Of a DNA stretch of 40,901 bases, positions 33,365 to 40,901 are shown in pieces. The notes below the pieces were generated by a model, which was not told where the DNA came from, made no database searches, and saw only the letters and a program-made list of their open reading frames with translations. Origin of the DNA: DAXETY01 sp051155755. Its GTDB lineage: Bacteria > Desulfobacterota > Desulfobacteria > Desulfobacterales > SG8-13. The position numbers and the translations under genes were made by a program. The stretch spans positions 1 to 40,901 of the forward strand of contig DAXETY010000138.1 of NCBI GenBank assembly GCA_051155755.1, given 5' to 3'. Each line of letters starts with the position of its first letter. Position 1 is the stretch's first letter.

Positions 33365-34096
33365 ATGATCTACAGGACAAAACCCGGACAGGTCAGCAGC
33401 GGAGAGGCCATCGGCATCCTCCTGCTCGACACCGCGGTGCCCTTCCTCCCCGGGGATGTGGCCAACGCCTCCACCTACGATTACCCGGTGCGCTTTCAGA
33501 AGGTCGGGGGATTCTCGGTGGCCCGGGCAATCGGCAAAGACCCGTCCGTGTTCGACGCCTTGCGCAACGCCGCCGAAGAATTGGTCGCACAGGGGGTGCG
33601 GGCGGTCACCGGAGACTGCGGCTTCATGGCTTTGCACCAACAACGCCTGGCAGACGCGCTGGATGTCCCGGTTTTTTTGTCCAGCCTGCTTCAGATTCCG
33701 TTCATTGGTGCGATCATCGGCCGCAGCGCCAAAGTCGGAGTGATTACCGCCGACGCCCGCAGCCTGAACGACGCGCTGCTGGCGGCCGCCGGGGTCGAAA
33801 ACCCAGAACGGGTTGCCGTGGCCGGGCTGCAGGACTGCCGGGCATTTTACAGTTTCGCCATCGAAGAAACCGGCAGCCTGGACAGCGTCGCCGTTGAAAG
33901 CGAGGTTGTGGACACCGCCAGACGACTTGCCGAAGACCAGCCGGCAGTCAAAGCCCTTTTGCTGGAGTGCAGCCTGCTGCCCCCCTATGCAGCGGCCGTG
34001 CAGCAGGCCGTCAATCTGCCGGTGTTCGATTACATCACCATGATCGATTTCGTGTTCCGGGCCGTGGTGAAACATTCATATACCGGTTTCATGTAG
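33365..34096 (+). CDS. Aspartate/glutamate racemase-family protein
   Basis: A 243-residue protein of the Asp/Glu/hydantoin racemase superfamily, whose members use two cysteines on opposite sides of the substrate. Candidates are the Cys in VTGDCGFMALHQ and the Cys in LLLECSLLPPYA. Other family-like segments: IGILLLDTAVPFLPGD at the N-terminus and GRSAKVGVITADARSL in the middle. The ATG at 33365 follows GAGGCCAGG; the frame is open far upstream, but that part covers the palindromic repeat. Hydroxyectoine operons contain EutA of the same superfamily, but this sequence is not a clear EutA, so I give only the family. It may epimerise or isomerise a cluster intermediate. Confidence 0.75.
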   Translation: MIYRTKPGQVSSGEAIGILLLDTAVPFLPGDVANASTYDYPVRFQKVGGFSVARAIGKDPSVFDALRNAAEELVAQGVRAVTGDCGFMALHQQRLADALDVPVFLSSLLQIPFIGAIIGRSAKVGVITADARSLNDALLAAAGVENPERVAVAGLQDCRAFYSFAIEETGSLDSVAVESEVVDTARRLAEDQPAVKALLLECSLLPPYAAAVQQAVNLPVFDYITMIDFVFRAVVKHSYTGFM

Positions 34097-34178
34097 TCCC
34101 GACATCGGACAGCCGGATCCTGGTCCGGTTCCCATTTCGGCTGCCGGTGCGAACATTCGAAAATCCAAGGAGCGATCG

Positions 34179-35393
34179 ATGGACCTTGCCCGCCAAATCG
34201 CTGAACAGGAGACGGAGCTGATCGAGCTCCGACGCGATTTTCATCGTCATCCCGAACTGGGACTCGAAGAGCACCGCACCGGGCAAAAAGTGGCCGAATA
34301 TCTGGAAGGCCTGGGTCTGGCTGTCAGCCGGCTGAACCAGACCGGGGTGGTGGGCCTGTTGCAGACGGAACGCCCCGGTCCGACCCTGCTGTTGCGGGCC
34401 GACATGGACGCTCTGCCCATCCAGGAAGAAACCGGCCTCGAATACCAATCCACCGTGGACGGCGTCATGCACGCCTGCGGCCACGATGCCCACACCGCCA
34501 TGCTCCTGGTCGCCGCCAAAATCCTGACCTCGCTGAAGTCGCAGCTCACAGGCAATATCAAGTTCGTGTTCCAGCCCAACGAAGAAAACGTCGGCGCCCT
34601 GGCGATGATCGAAGAAGGCGTGCTGGAAAACCCGAAGGTCGATGCCTGCTTCGGACTTCACGTGTGGACCCCCTTGAAAACCGGACAGCTGGGCATCAGC
34701 GCCGGACCGGTGATGGCGGGCATGGAGCATTTCGAGTTGGTGATCCGGGGACGGGGCGGTCACACCGCCACCCCACAGAGCGCGGTGGACCCCATCCTGG
34801 CATCCGCCGCGGTCATCACCGGCGTGCAGGCCATCCAGACCCGGGAGATCGACGTGCTCAAAGAGCCCACCATCATCATGTTCGGGAAAATCGAAGGCGG
34901 AACCGCATCCAACGTAATCCCCGACACCGTGACGCTGTCGGGGACCATGCGCTACATGTTCGAAGGTCCGCCGGACAGCCCCGACAATCCCAAAAACCGC
35001 TTCGAGCGGTTGGTTGCCGGCCTGTGTGCCGCCCATCGCGCCGAGTATGAGCTATCTTTCCTGTACGGGCATCCCACGTTGATCAACCATCCCGATATGG
35101 CCGGCATCGCCGCCCAAGTGGCCGGCTGTCGGATGCAACCCGCACCGGAAATCCTGCCGGTGGTGACCCTGGCCGGAGAGGATTTTTCCGAATTCGCCAG
35201 CCGGGTGCCCGGCGCATTCTGTTTCGTGGGCGCCGCCCATCCGGAGGCAGAGACCGTTTACCCGCATCACCACCCGCGCTTCGAAATCGATGAAAAGGCC
35301 CTGCCCCTCGGGGTCGAGCTGATCGTCAAAAGCGCCCTGTATTTTTTTGAAAACCATTATTGTCTGAGCGGTTTGAAACAAAGCGCGTCGTAA
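34179..35393 (+). CDS. M20D-family amidohydrolase/deacylase
   Basis: A 404-residue metallo-amidohydrolase of the hippurate/IAA-amino-acid hydrolase type. The metal ligands of this family are visible: Cys100 and His102 (HACGHDAH), Glu135-Glu136 (FQPNEEN), His161 (FGLHVW) and a C-terminal His (YPHHHPRF). The lid/dimerisation domain (about 185-300) includes GRGGHTATPQSAVDPI. Ribosome binding sequence AAGGAG is 6 bases before the ATG. Such enzymes remove acyl groups from N-acyl amino acids. In this cluster it could deacetylate the N-acetyl-diaminobutyrate expected from the DoeA-like enzyme, replacing the unrelated EutE/DoeB deacetylase, which is not seen here. Confidence 0.87.
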   Translation: MDLARQIAEQETELIELRRDFHRHPELGLEEHRTGQKVAEYLEGLGLAVSRLNQTGVVGLLQTERPGPTLLLRADMDALPIQEETGLEYQSTVDGVMHACGHDAHTAMLLVAAKILTSLKSQLTGNIKFVFQPNEENVGALAMIEEGVLENPKVDACFGLHVWTPLKTGQLGISAGPVMAGMEHFELVIRGRGGHTATPQSAVDPILASAAVITGVQAIQTREIDVLKEPTIIMFGKIEGGTASNVIPDTVTLSGTMRYMFEGPPDSPDNPKNRFERLVAGLCAAHRAEYELSFLYGHPTLINHPDMAGIAAQVAGCRMQPAPEILPVVTLAGEDFSEFASRVPGAFCFVGAAHPEAETVYPHHHPRFEIDEKALPLGVELIVKSALYFFENHYCLSGLKQSAS

Positions 35394-35475
35394 CCGCGCG
35401 GATTTGCCCAAAGAGGAGGAAGCCAATTCGAACCCTGTACTGCGTAAATCGCAAAACCCGGAAAGGAGCTTTGTT

Positions 35476-36522
35476 ATGAAAAAACTCATTGGAATCGCAG
35501 TCTCTCTTCTGCTGCTGGCCTCGGTCGGTGCGGCATCGGCCGAATACACTGGCCCGGCGATAAAGGCCAAACTGGCGTCCGAAGAAATCGAAGGAGACTT
35601 CATGACCGTGTGGGCCCGTAACTTCGCCAACCACATGAACACATGGTCCGACGGCAAGATCGACATCGAGGTGTACCCCTATGGTACGCTGGGGGCGACC
35701 GGGGACATCAACGAGCTGGCCCAAATGGGCGTGGTGGAATTCGTCTTTTCCGATTACGCCTGGATCAGCTCCTTCGTGCCCCAGGCCCAGGTGCTGGCAC
35801 TGAACTATATCTTTCCCACCGAGAAAGTCCCCGAGGTTTTGGACTGGATGATGAAAAACGGCGAGTTCATGCCGATGCTGGAAGACGCCTTCCGCAAAAA
35901 CGGCCTGGTGCCGCTGGGCATCATGTACGAAGGCTGGCAGTGGGTGACCTCCAAAAAACCCATCAACTCCGTTGACGACATGCAGGGGCTCAAGCTGCGG
36001 CTGATGTCTTCCAAGCTGCTGGTGGAAGACTATAAGGCCTACGGCGCCAGCCCGACACCCATGAGCTACGGCGAGGTTTACAGCGGACTGCAGATGGGCC
36101 TGATCGACGCCCAGGTCAATCCGCTGTTTGCCATCTACAGCATGAAATTCTACGAGGTCCAGGATTACGTCACGCAGCTCAAAAGCGAACCGTTCCTGGG
36201 CATTCCGACGGCCAACAAGCAGTTTTTCGACGGTCTGCCGGAAGAAGTCCAGCAGGAAATGTTGAGATTCTGGCGCGAATCGATCATCCCGGCCGGGAAA
36301 TGGATCGACGAACGCAATGCCTCGGACATGGAGAAAATCAAAAAAGCCCGTCCCGAGGTGAAGTTTACCGTGCTCGACGACGAGACCATCGCCGAGTTTA
36401 AGGAGCGCGCCAAAACCGTGTATCCCAAGTTCGTTGATATCGGCGGAGAGGGCTCCGAGATGATCCTGGAAGCGCTGTTGAACGACATCGAAAATGCCAA
36501 AAAAGCACTTGGGATTAAATAG
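35476..36522 (+). CDS. dctP: TRAP transporter solute-binding subunit DctP
   Basis: A 348-residue periplasmic binding protein with a Sec signal peptide (MKKLIGIAVSLLLLASVGAASA). DctP-family features: VYPYGTLGATGDINELAQMG, the carboxylate-binding Arg175 (GLKLRLMSS) and Asn215 (IDAQVNPLFAI). The pocket includes Trp154/Trp156 (YEGWQW). AAAGGAG is 7 bases before the ATG. Small and large membrane subunits follow. The set would import an organic anion or zwitterion driven by a sodium or proton gradient; ectoine-type substrates would fit the neighbouring enzymes. A 16-base-pair perfect hairpin just after the gene could keep its message more abundant than that of the membrane subunits. Confidence 0.92.
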   Translation: MKKLIGIAVSLLLLASVGAASAEYTGPAIKAKLASEEIEGDFMTVWARNFANHMNTWSDGKIDIEVYPYGTLGATGDINELAQMGVVEFVFSDYAWISSFVPQAQVLALNYIFPTEKVPEVLDWMMKNGEFMPMLEDAFRKNGLVPLGIMYEGWQWVTSKKPINSVDDMQGLKLRLMSSKLLVEDYKAYGASPTPMSYGEVYSGLQMGLIDAQVNPLFAIYSMKFYEVQDYVTQLKSEPFLGIPTANKQFFDGLPEEVQQEMLRFWRESIIPAGKWIDERNASDMEKIKKARPEVKFTVLDDETIAEFKERAKTVYPKFVDIGGEGSEMILEALLNDIENAKKALGIK

Positions 36523-36532
36523 TTTTACCTGA

Positions 36533-36567
36533 ATGCACTGCAGCAGGCGCTGCCTGCTGCAGTGCAT
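36533..36567. other. Perfect 16-bp hairpin between dctP and dctQ
   Basis: A 16-base inverted repeat (36533-36548 and 36552-36567, starting ATGCACTGCAGC) with a 3-base loop GCT and no mismatch, 11 bases after the dctP stop. There is no T-run, so it is probably a message-stabilising or partial-termination element giving excess binding protein. Confidence 0.75.
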
Positions 36568-36723
36568 CCGGTCATGATTACACCCAAGTGGGATTGCCGA
36601 TCTTACCGCATCTACGGCGTCAGAAGCCGTTGCGCATATTTCAATATTGCGCAACGACTCCTTCCTTGTATCTGCGGCAACCTCGACAATCGCTCAAATT
36701 GGGTTACAGAAAAGGCGAAAACC

Positions 36724-37308
36724 ATGAACCCAACCGACGACAAGCCGAAACCCAAAACCTTTTTTCGAACGTTGAACCGAGGCGTCGGCAAGGTCATCAA
36801 CAGCGTCGAAGTCTCGATCCTGGTTTTTTGCGTGGCGGCGCTGGCCATTCTTCTGATCGTCAACGTGTTTGCGCGGACGTTCTTCCAGAGCATTTATTTC
36901 GCCGAAGAGGTCTCCAAGTTCCTGGTCATGCTGTGCACCTTCACCGGCGTCAGCTACGGCGTACGCAAAGCGCGGCATATTCGAATGGGGGCGTTTCTGG
37001 ATCTCATGCCGGAGAAAATGGAAAAAGTGTTCATCATCATCATCTGCCTGATCAGCGCCATCGTAATGGGGATCATGACCTGGTTTTCCTACAAATACCT
37101 GATGAACGCAATGGACATGGGCCACATGACACCGGCGCTGCGCGTGCCCAAGTGGTCGTTTTACGTGATCATTCCGATCGGCTTCGGCATGGCGTGCATT
37201 CAGTACATTCGCACGATCATCAAAAATCTCATCGAACCGAAGCCGTGGCAGTCTCCGGACCAACAAAGCGAATATGAAGACGAACAGATCGGGGGGGCTG
37301 CGATATGA
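36724..37308 (+). CDS. dctQ: TRAP transporter small membrane subunit DctQ
   Basis: A 194-residue membrane protein with four hydrophobic helices (about 28-52, 65-85, 103-123, 147-167), the DctQ pattern, including AEEVSKFLVMLCTFTGVSYGVRKARHIRMG, the conserved segment after helix two. The N- and C-terminal tails are charged. The ATG at 36724 has AAAAGG 8 bases upstream; the open frame extends back to 36562, but that part is not membrane-protein-like. Its stop overlaps the dctM start by 4 bases (ATGA). Confidence 0.9.
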   Translation: MNPTDDKPKPKTFFRTLNRGVGKVINSVEVSILVFCVAALAILLIVNVFARTFFQSIYFAEEVSKFLVMLCTFTGVSYGVRKARHIRMGAFLDLMPEKMEKVFIIIICLISAIVMGIMTWFSYKYLMNAMDMGHMTPALRVPKWSFYVIIPIGFGMACIQYIRTIIKNLIEPKPWQSPDQQSEYEDEQIGGAAI

Positions 37309-38594
37309 CACTCTTCAGTATCAGTCTTGCTTCCATGCTGCTGTTCGGGTTTCCGTTCATGGTCACCCTGCTGGGCTCTTTGATCCTGTATGTCTATGTC
37401 TACATGCCCGACTTCGCCCCGAAGCTGGTCGTCACCATGGTGCAGCAGGTGATCACCGGGGTGACGCCGCCGGCGCTGGTGTGCGTGCCGATGTTCATTC
37501 TTTCGGCCAGCATCATTACCTCGGGAGAGTCCGCGGCCCGTTTGATCCGGATGATCAAAACCTTTGTGGGGCATTTGCCCGGCGGACTGCCGATCACCAC
37601 CAACGCGAGCTGCACCCTGTTCGGTGCGGTTTCCGGTTCCACCCAGGCCACCGTGGCCGCCATCGGCGGCACCATGCGGCCGATGCTGCTGGAAGCCGGA
37701 TACCCCAGCTCGTTTACCCTGGGGCTGATCATCAACTCCAGCGACATCGCCTTTCTGATTCCCCCCAGCATCGGGTTCATCGTCTACGGGGTGGCCACCA
37801 GCACCTCCATCGGGATGCTGTTTCTGGCCGGCGTGTTTCCCGGACTCATGCTGCTGGTGATGTTTTCGGCCTATTGCTTCTTCTATTCCAAGTTCAAAGA
37901 CCTCGGCCGGCTGCCGAAGGCCACCTGGGCCGAACGCCGGCAGGCCATCAAAGACGGGCTGCCGGTCATGGGGTTTCCGGTGATCATCGTGGGCGGTATC
38001 TACGCCGGTTACTTCAGCCCCACCGAGGCGGCATCGGCTTCGGTGTTCTATGCCCTGTTTCTGGAGACGATCGTCTACCGAAGCCTGACCATGGAGCGCA
38101 TTGTCGACTCCTTTTTGCAGACCGGGGTCATCACCGGGGTGGTCTTTATCCTGGTCGGCGCCGGGCAGGCCTTTTCGTGGATGATCGGGTTCATGCAAAT
38201 CCCCCAGCAGCTGCTGCCGCCGCTGTTCGGTCCCGACCCGTCGATGCTGCGGGTGATGATCATTGTCGTTGCCACCTATTTCATCGCCTGTATGTTCGTC
38301 GATCCGATCGTGGCCATTTTCATCCTGAGCCCGATTTTTCAGCCTTACGTAGTCAGTGCCGGCGTTGAACCGATCCTGCTGGGCACCCTGGTCACGCTGC
38401 AGGCGGCCATCGGATCGGCCACCCCGCCGTTCGGCTGCGACATCTTTACCGCCCAGCTGATCTTCCGGCGGCCGTACGTCGAAGTCATCGGTCACGCGCT
38501 GCCGTTCCTGCTGATCCTGATACTGGCCACGATCATCTTGATCGTTTTCCCGCAAATCGCCCTGTTTCTGCCGAACCTGGCCATGGGCGGATAG
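37305..38594 (+). CDS. dctM: TRAP transporter large membrane subunit DctM
   Basis: A 429-residue polytopic transporter subunit with 11-12 hydrophobic helices. Family motifs: GVTPPALVCVPMFILSASIITSGESAARLIRMIKTFVGHLPGGL split over two helices, SGSTQATVAAIGGTMRP (the ion- and substrate-binding hairpin), IINSSDIAFLIPPSIGFIVYG and GSATPPFGCDIF near the C-terminus. It overlaps dctQ by 4 bases. Together with DctP and DctQ this makes a complete TRAP system. Confidence 0.93.
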   Translation: MTLFSISLASMLLFGFPFMVTLLGSLILYVYVYMPDFAPKLVVTMVQQVITGVTPPALVCVPMFILSASIITSGESAARLIRMIKTFVGHLPGGLPITTNASCTLFGAVSGSTQATVAAIGGTMRPMLLEAGYPSSFTLGLIINSSDIAFLIPPSIGFIVYGVATSTSIGMLFLAGVFPGLMLLVMFSAYCFFYSKFKDLGRLPKATWAERRQAIKDGLPVMGFPVIIVGGIYAGYFSPTEAASASVFYALFLETIVYRSLTMERIVDSFLQTGVITGVVFILVGAGQAFSWMIGFMQIPQQLLPPLFGPDPSMLRVMIIVVATYFIACMFVDPIVAIFILSPIFQPYVVSAGVEPILLGTLVTLQAAIGSATPPFGCDIFTAQLIFRRPYVEVIGHALPFLLILILATIILIVFPQIALFLPNLAMGG

Positions 38595-38668
38595 GCAGCC
38601 GCATGGGCGGCACGGAGTCGCCTCGCAAGCGTGGCGGGCAAACCCGTAGGATTGGAGAACCCAGTTCG

Positions 38669-39661
38669 ATGCATTCCCTACCGACACTGCACGATGCGTA
38701 CCGCGCCCATGCCAGGATCAAACCGCTGGTGCGGGAAACCGAACTGGTCGATGCGGCGGAACTGGCGCGCAGCATCGATGCCGGGCAGGTGTGCCTGAAG
38801 CTCGAATGCCTGCAAAACACAGGGGCCTTCAAAATCCGGGGGGCCGCCAATAAAATTTTGAGCCTGACCGAAGACGAAAAGCAGAGGGGTGTTATCACCT
38901 TTTCCACGGGCAACCACGGCCGGGCGGTCGCCTATGTGGCCGGTCGCACCGGCATCCATGCCGTGGTCTGCCTGTCAGAGCACGTGGCCCCCTATCGGGC
39001 GGAGCTGATCAAAGCACTGGGCGCGGAAGTGGTGCGCAAAGGGCATTCCCAGGACGAAGCCGAAGTGCATTACAACGCCTTGAAGGCCGAGCGCGGCCTG
39101 GTTCCGGTGGTCCCCTTTGACGATCCCTGGATCATCGCCGGCCAGGGTACCGTCGCCCTGGAGATCCTGGCCCGGCGTCCGGAAACCGATGTGATGCTGG
39201 TTCCGCTTTCCGGCGGCGGCCTGTTGGCCGGCATGGCCATGGTGGCCAAATCCATCAACCCGCGTATTCATGTCGTCGGGATCTCCCTGGAACGCTCTCC
39301 GGCCATGCTGGAAAGTCTGAAGGCCGGAAAACCGGTGCCCGTGGAGGAAAAAGATTCGATTGCCGACTCGCTGCTGGGCGGCATCGGTTTCGAGAATCGA
39401 TTCACCCTGCCCCTGGTGCAGAAGCATGTGGACGAGCACCTGCTGGTTACCGAGGAAGAAATCAAGGACGGCATGTTTTATGCCTTTGAAAAACACCGGC
39501 TGATCATCGAGGGCGCGGCCGCGGTGGGCATCGGCGCCCTTTTGCACCGTAAAATCGACGTGCGCGGCAAAACGGCGGCGTTGGTGCTTTCGGGCAGCAG
39601 CATCGATTCGGGGCAGTATGTCCGCATTCTGCAAAGCCGGATGAATACAGAGGGCCACTGA
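38669..39661 (+). CDS. eutB: PLP-dependent threonine dehydratase-family enzyme (EutB-like)
   Basis: A 330-residue fold-type II PLP enzyme. The Schiff-base Lys55 is in NTGAFKIRGA, followed by the Asn loop STGNHGRAVAY and the phosphate-binding SGGGLLAG. Its closest look-alikes are serine/threonine dehydratases and the hydroxyectoine-utilisation dehydratase EutB, to which the length (about 330, with no C-terminal ACT regulatory domain) and cluster context point. In the accepted pathway EutB removes water from hydroxyectoine before reduction to ectoine; the EutC partner (ornithine cyclodeaminase family) is not in this window. The ATG at 38669 is 11 bases after GGAG, rather long; the frame is open further upstream without family similarity. 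Confidence 0.75.
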   Translation: MHSLPTLHDAYRAHARIKPLVRETELVDAAELARSIDAGQVCLKLECLQNTGAFKIRGAANKILSLTEDEKQRGVITFSTGNHGRAVAYVAGRTGIHAVVCLSEHVAPYRAELIKALGAEVVRKGHSQDEAEVHYNALKAERGLVPVVPFDDPWIIAGQGTVALEILARRPETDVMLVPLSGGGLLAGMAMVAKSINPRIHVVGISLERSPAMLESLKAGKPVPVEEKDSIADSLLGGIGFENRFTLPLVQKHVDEHLLVTEEEIKDGMFYAFEKHRLIIEGAAAVGIGALLHRKIDVRGKTAALVLSGSSIDSGQYVRILQSRMNTEGH

Positions 39662-39740
39662 TCGCACCGCACCGGTTGGAAAACGGCGACCCTGGCTTTC
39701 ATCAACCGGCGTTGCGGCCAAACGTGGAAGGAGCGCAACC

Positions 39741-40775
39741 GTGAGACGGACAACCGGACTCATGACGATCGCAATTGCATTGATTTTCATCGTGGTTTCG
39801 GCCGTACCGGCCGGAGCGGTGAAATACTTCTGGCAAATCGCCCTGGAGGAAATCGAAGGCAGCATGCAGGATGCCTATGCCCGGAAGTTCGTGGAAATTC
39901 TCGAAGCGAAATCCGAAGGCCGAATCCGCTGCAAGATCAGCCCCTACGGCGAGCTGGGTACCTCCGGGGAGATCACCGAACTGCTGCAGACCGGTGACCT
40001 GCACTTTGCGTTTCAGTCCCCCGGGCACCTGGGCTCCTATATTCCCGAAGTGCAGGTCTTTTCCATTCACTACCTGTATCCGACGGAGCCGGCAGTGCTG
40101 GAAACCATGCTGCGCAAAGGACCCAACACCTATAAAACCCTGCAAAAATATTACCGCAAGCACCGGTTGGAGCTGCTGTCCATTATCCTAGAGGGCTGGC
40201 AGATCTGGACGGCCAACAAACCCCTGCGCAAGCCGGCCGATTTCGAAGGCGTCACCTTCCGGGTCATGTCCTCGCCGCTGCTGATCACCGCTTACCGTTT
40301 GTACGGGGCCTATGTCGTCACGATTCCCTACGGTCAGATCTACCAGGACCTGGAGCTGGGAAAGATCGACGCGGAAACCCAGCCGTTTTTCGCCATTCAG
40401 GAAATGAAATTCTACGAGGTCCAGGAATACATGATCAACGCCCGGCAGCTGCCGTTCATCGCCACCTTCGTTGCCAACCACGCCTTTATCGAAAGACTGC
40501 CGCTGGAGATACGTGCCCTGATCGGAGATGCGGTCGAAGGCGCCAACGAGTTCATCTTCGATTACGAAGCCGATTTGAACCGGCAGCGCCAGCAGATGAT
40601 CCTGGAAGCCAAGCCGGCCATGCAGTACATCGAGCTGACCGAAGCAGAAATTGCCGCTTTTCGCCAACGATCGCAACCGTTGCGGCAGAAATACCTGGAG
40701 ATGGGCGGTGCGGGCGCCGCGGAGGTTTTGGAGGCGGTGGAGGCGGACAAAATATGGTCGGAACAACAGCAATAA
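39741..40775 (+). CDS. Second TRAP solute-binding protein, DctP paralogue
   Basis: A 344-residue exported protein homologous to the DctP at 35476: shared segments include the LEEIEG-like start, PYGELGTSGEITEL, EGWQIWTANKPL and EMKFYEVQEY. It keeps the carboxylate-binding Arg174 (VTFRVMSS), but the Asn of the first copy is replaced (IDAETQPFFAI, Gln214). GTG start at 39741 with AAGGAG 7 bases upstream; signal peptide MRRTTGLMTIAIALIFIVVSAVPAGA. No second set of membrane subunits follows before the window ends, so it may share DctQM with the first copy or serve as a sensor. Confidence 0.88.
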   Translation: MRRTTGLMTIAIALIFIVVSAVPAGAVKYFWQIALEEIEGSMQDAYARKFVEILEAKSEGRIRCKISPYGELGTSGEITELLQTGDLHFAFQSPGHLGSYIPEVQVFSIHYLYPTEPAVLETMLRKGPNTYKTLQKYYRKHRLELLSIILEGWQIWTANKPLRKPADFEGVTFRVMSSPLLITAYRLYGAYVVTIPYGQIYQDLELGKIDAETQPFFAIQEMKFYEVQEYMINARQLPFIATFVANHAFIERLPLEIRALIGDAVEGANEFIFDYEADLNRQRQQMILEAKPAMQYIELTEAEIAAFRQRSQPLRQKYLEMGGAGAAEVLEAVEADKIWSEQQQ

Positions 40776-40795
40776 TTGATTAAACCGGTAGAGTA

Positions 40796-40814
40796 GGGAG
40801 GGAAGTACCCTCCC
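40796..40814 (+). terminator. Hairpin after the second DctP, possible terminator
   Basis: GGGAGGG (40796-40802), loop AAGTA, CCCTCCC (40808-40814), 20 bases after the last gene's stop. The stem is strong but no T-run follows, so intrinsic termination is uncertain. Confidence 0.35.
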
Positions 40815-40824
40815 CCTCGTCAAA

Positions 40825-40901
40825 CCGGACGTATGGATTTCCCATATCCGGCTTTCCTGCAGGCTGTCGCCTCAGGCATGCACCGATTACCGAAGTTGAT
40901 C
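40825..40901. other. Right-end non-coding sequence with a second hairpin
   Basis: Immediately after the previous hairpin is an imperfect inverted repeat CCGGACGTATGG/CCCATATCCGG (40826-40853). This paired-hairpin arrangement resembles sequence bordering group II introns or insertion sequences in related genomes, but nothing diagnostic (no reverse transcriptase, transposase or terminal repeat) is inside the window. Confidence 0.25.

Noticed and set aside
37200..38687. 495-codon minus-strand open frame
   Set aside because: Antisense of dctM; Asp/Gly/Gln-rich translation with no domain pattern.

Overview
The window looks like a chromosome segment of an anaerobic or microaerophilic, signal-transduction-rich bacterium of the Desulfobacterota type (Desulfosarcina/Desulfobacteraceae-like). 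This is inferred from overall gene style: GC-rich coding, several large hybrid histidine kinases, sigma-54-like promoters, a Tat-exported tungsten/molybdenum-type aldehyde oxidoreductase, a CoA-transferase/GNAT fusion and TRAP transporters. No rRNA, tRNA, CRISPR array, complete insertion sequence or prophage gene was seen.

Layout. (1) 1-1560: a peroxide-stress pair on the minus strand, a PerR-type Fur regulator followed by catalase-peroxidase KatG (cut by the window edge), with Fur/Per-box sequences before both genes. (2) 1843-5027: a PAS histidine kinase and, divergently, a radical SAM protein with a cobalamin-binding-like N-terminal domain. (3) 5011-9199: a minus-strand block with an AbrB/PIN toxin-antitoxin pair, phosphomannomutase, mannose-1-phosphate guanylyltransferase (together making GDP-mannose for surface polysaccharide) and two or three small unknown genes. 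The phosphomannomutase has an in-frame amber codon exactly where a start codon is expected. (4) 9278-18107: sensory genes: a tandem-duplicated periplasmic solute-binding protein upstream of a membrane hybrid kinase, an acyltransferase-3 membrane protein, and a FIST sensor coupled to a PAS hybrid kinase. (5) 18382-22501: a CoA-transferase/GNAT fusion, a CBS-domain protein and a membrane-anchored beta carbonic anhydrase. (6) 22885-26901: a three-subunit PaoABC-like aldehyde oxidoreductase (Tat-type 2Fe-2S subunit, molybdopterin subunit, FAD subunit with a 4Fe-4S insertion), followed by a convergent single-domain response regulator with a sigma-54 promoter motif.

(7) 27916-40775: a co-directional block of about 13 kb, starting with an IclR regulator and continuing with a PanB-family hydroxymethyltransferase, a U32-like protein, a glutamate/leucine dehydrogenase-family enzyme, an ectoine-hydrolase-like (DoeA/EutD) enzyme, an Asp/Glu racemase-family protein, an M20 deacylase, a complete TRAP transporter (DctP-DctQ-DctM), a EutB-like PLP dehydratase and a second DctP. 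It reads as an uptake and catabolic module for a small zwitterionic nitrogen compound such as ectoine or hydroxyectoine, or a relative. Its parts list differs from the classical ectoine operon: no EutE-type deacetylase and no EutC were seen, while PanB, the U32-like protein, GDH and an M20 deacylase are present. This cluster is the best candidate here for an undescribed system.
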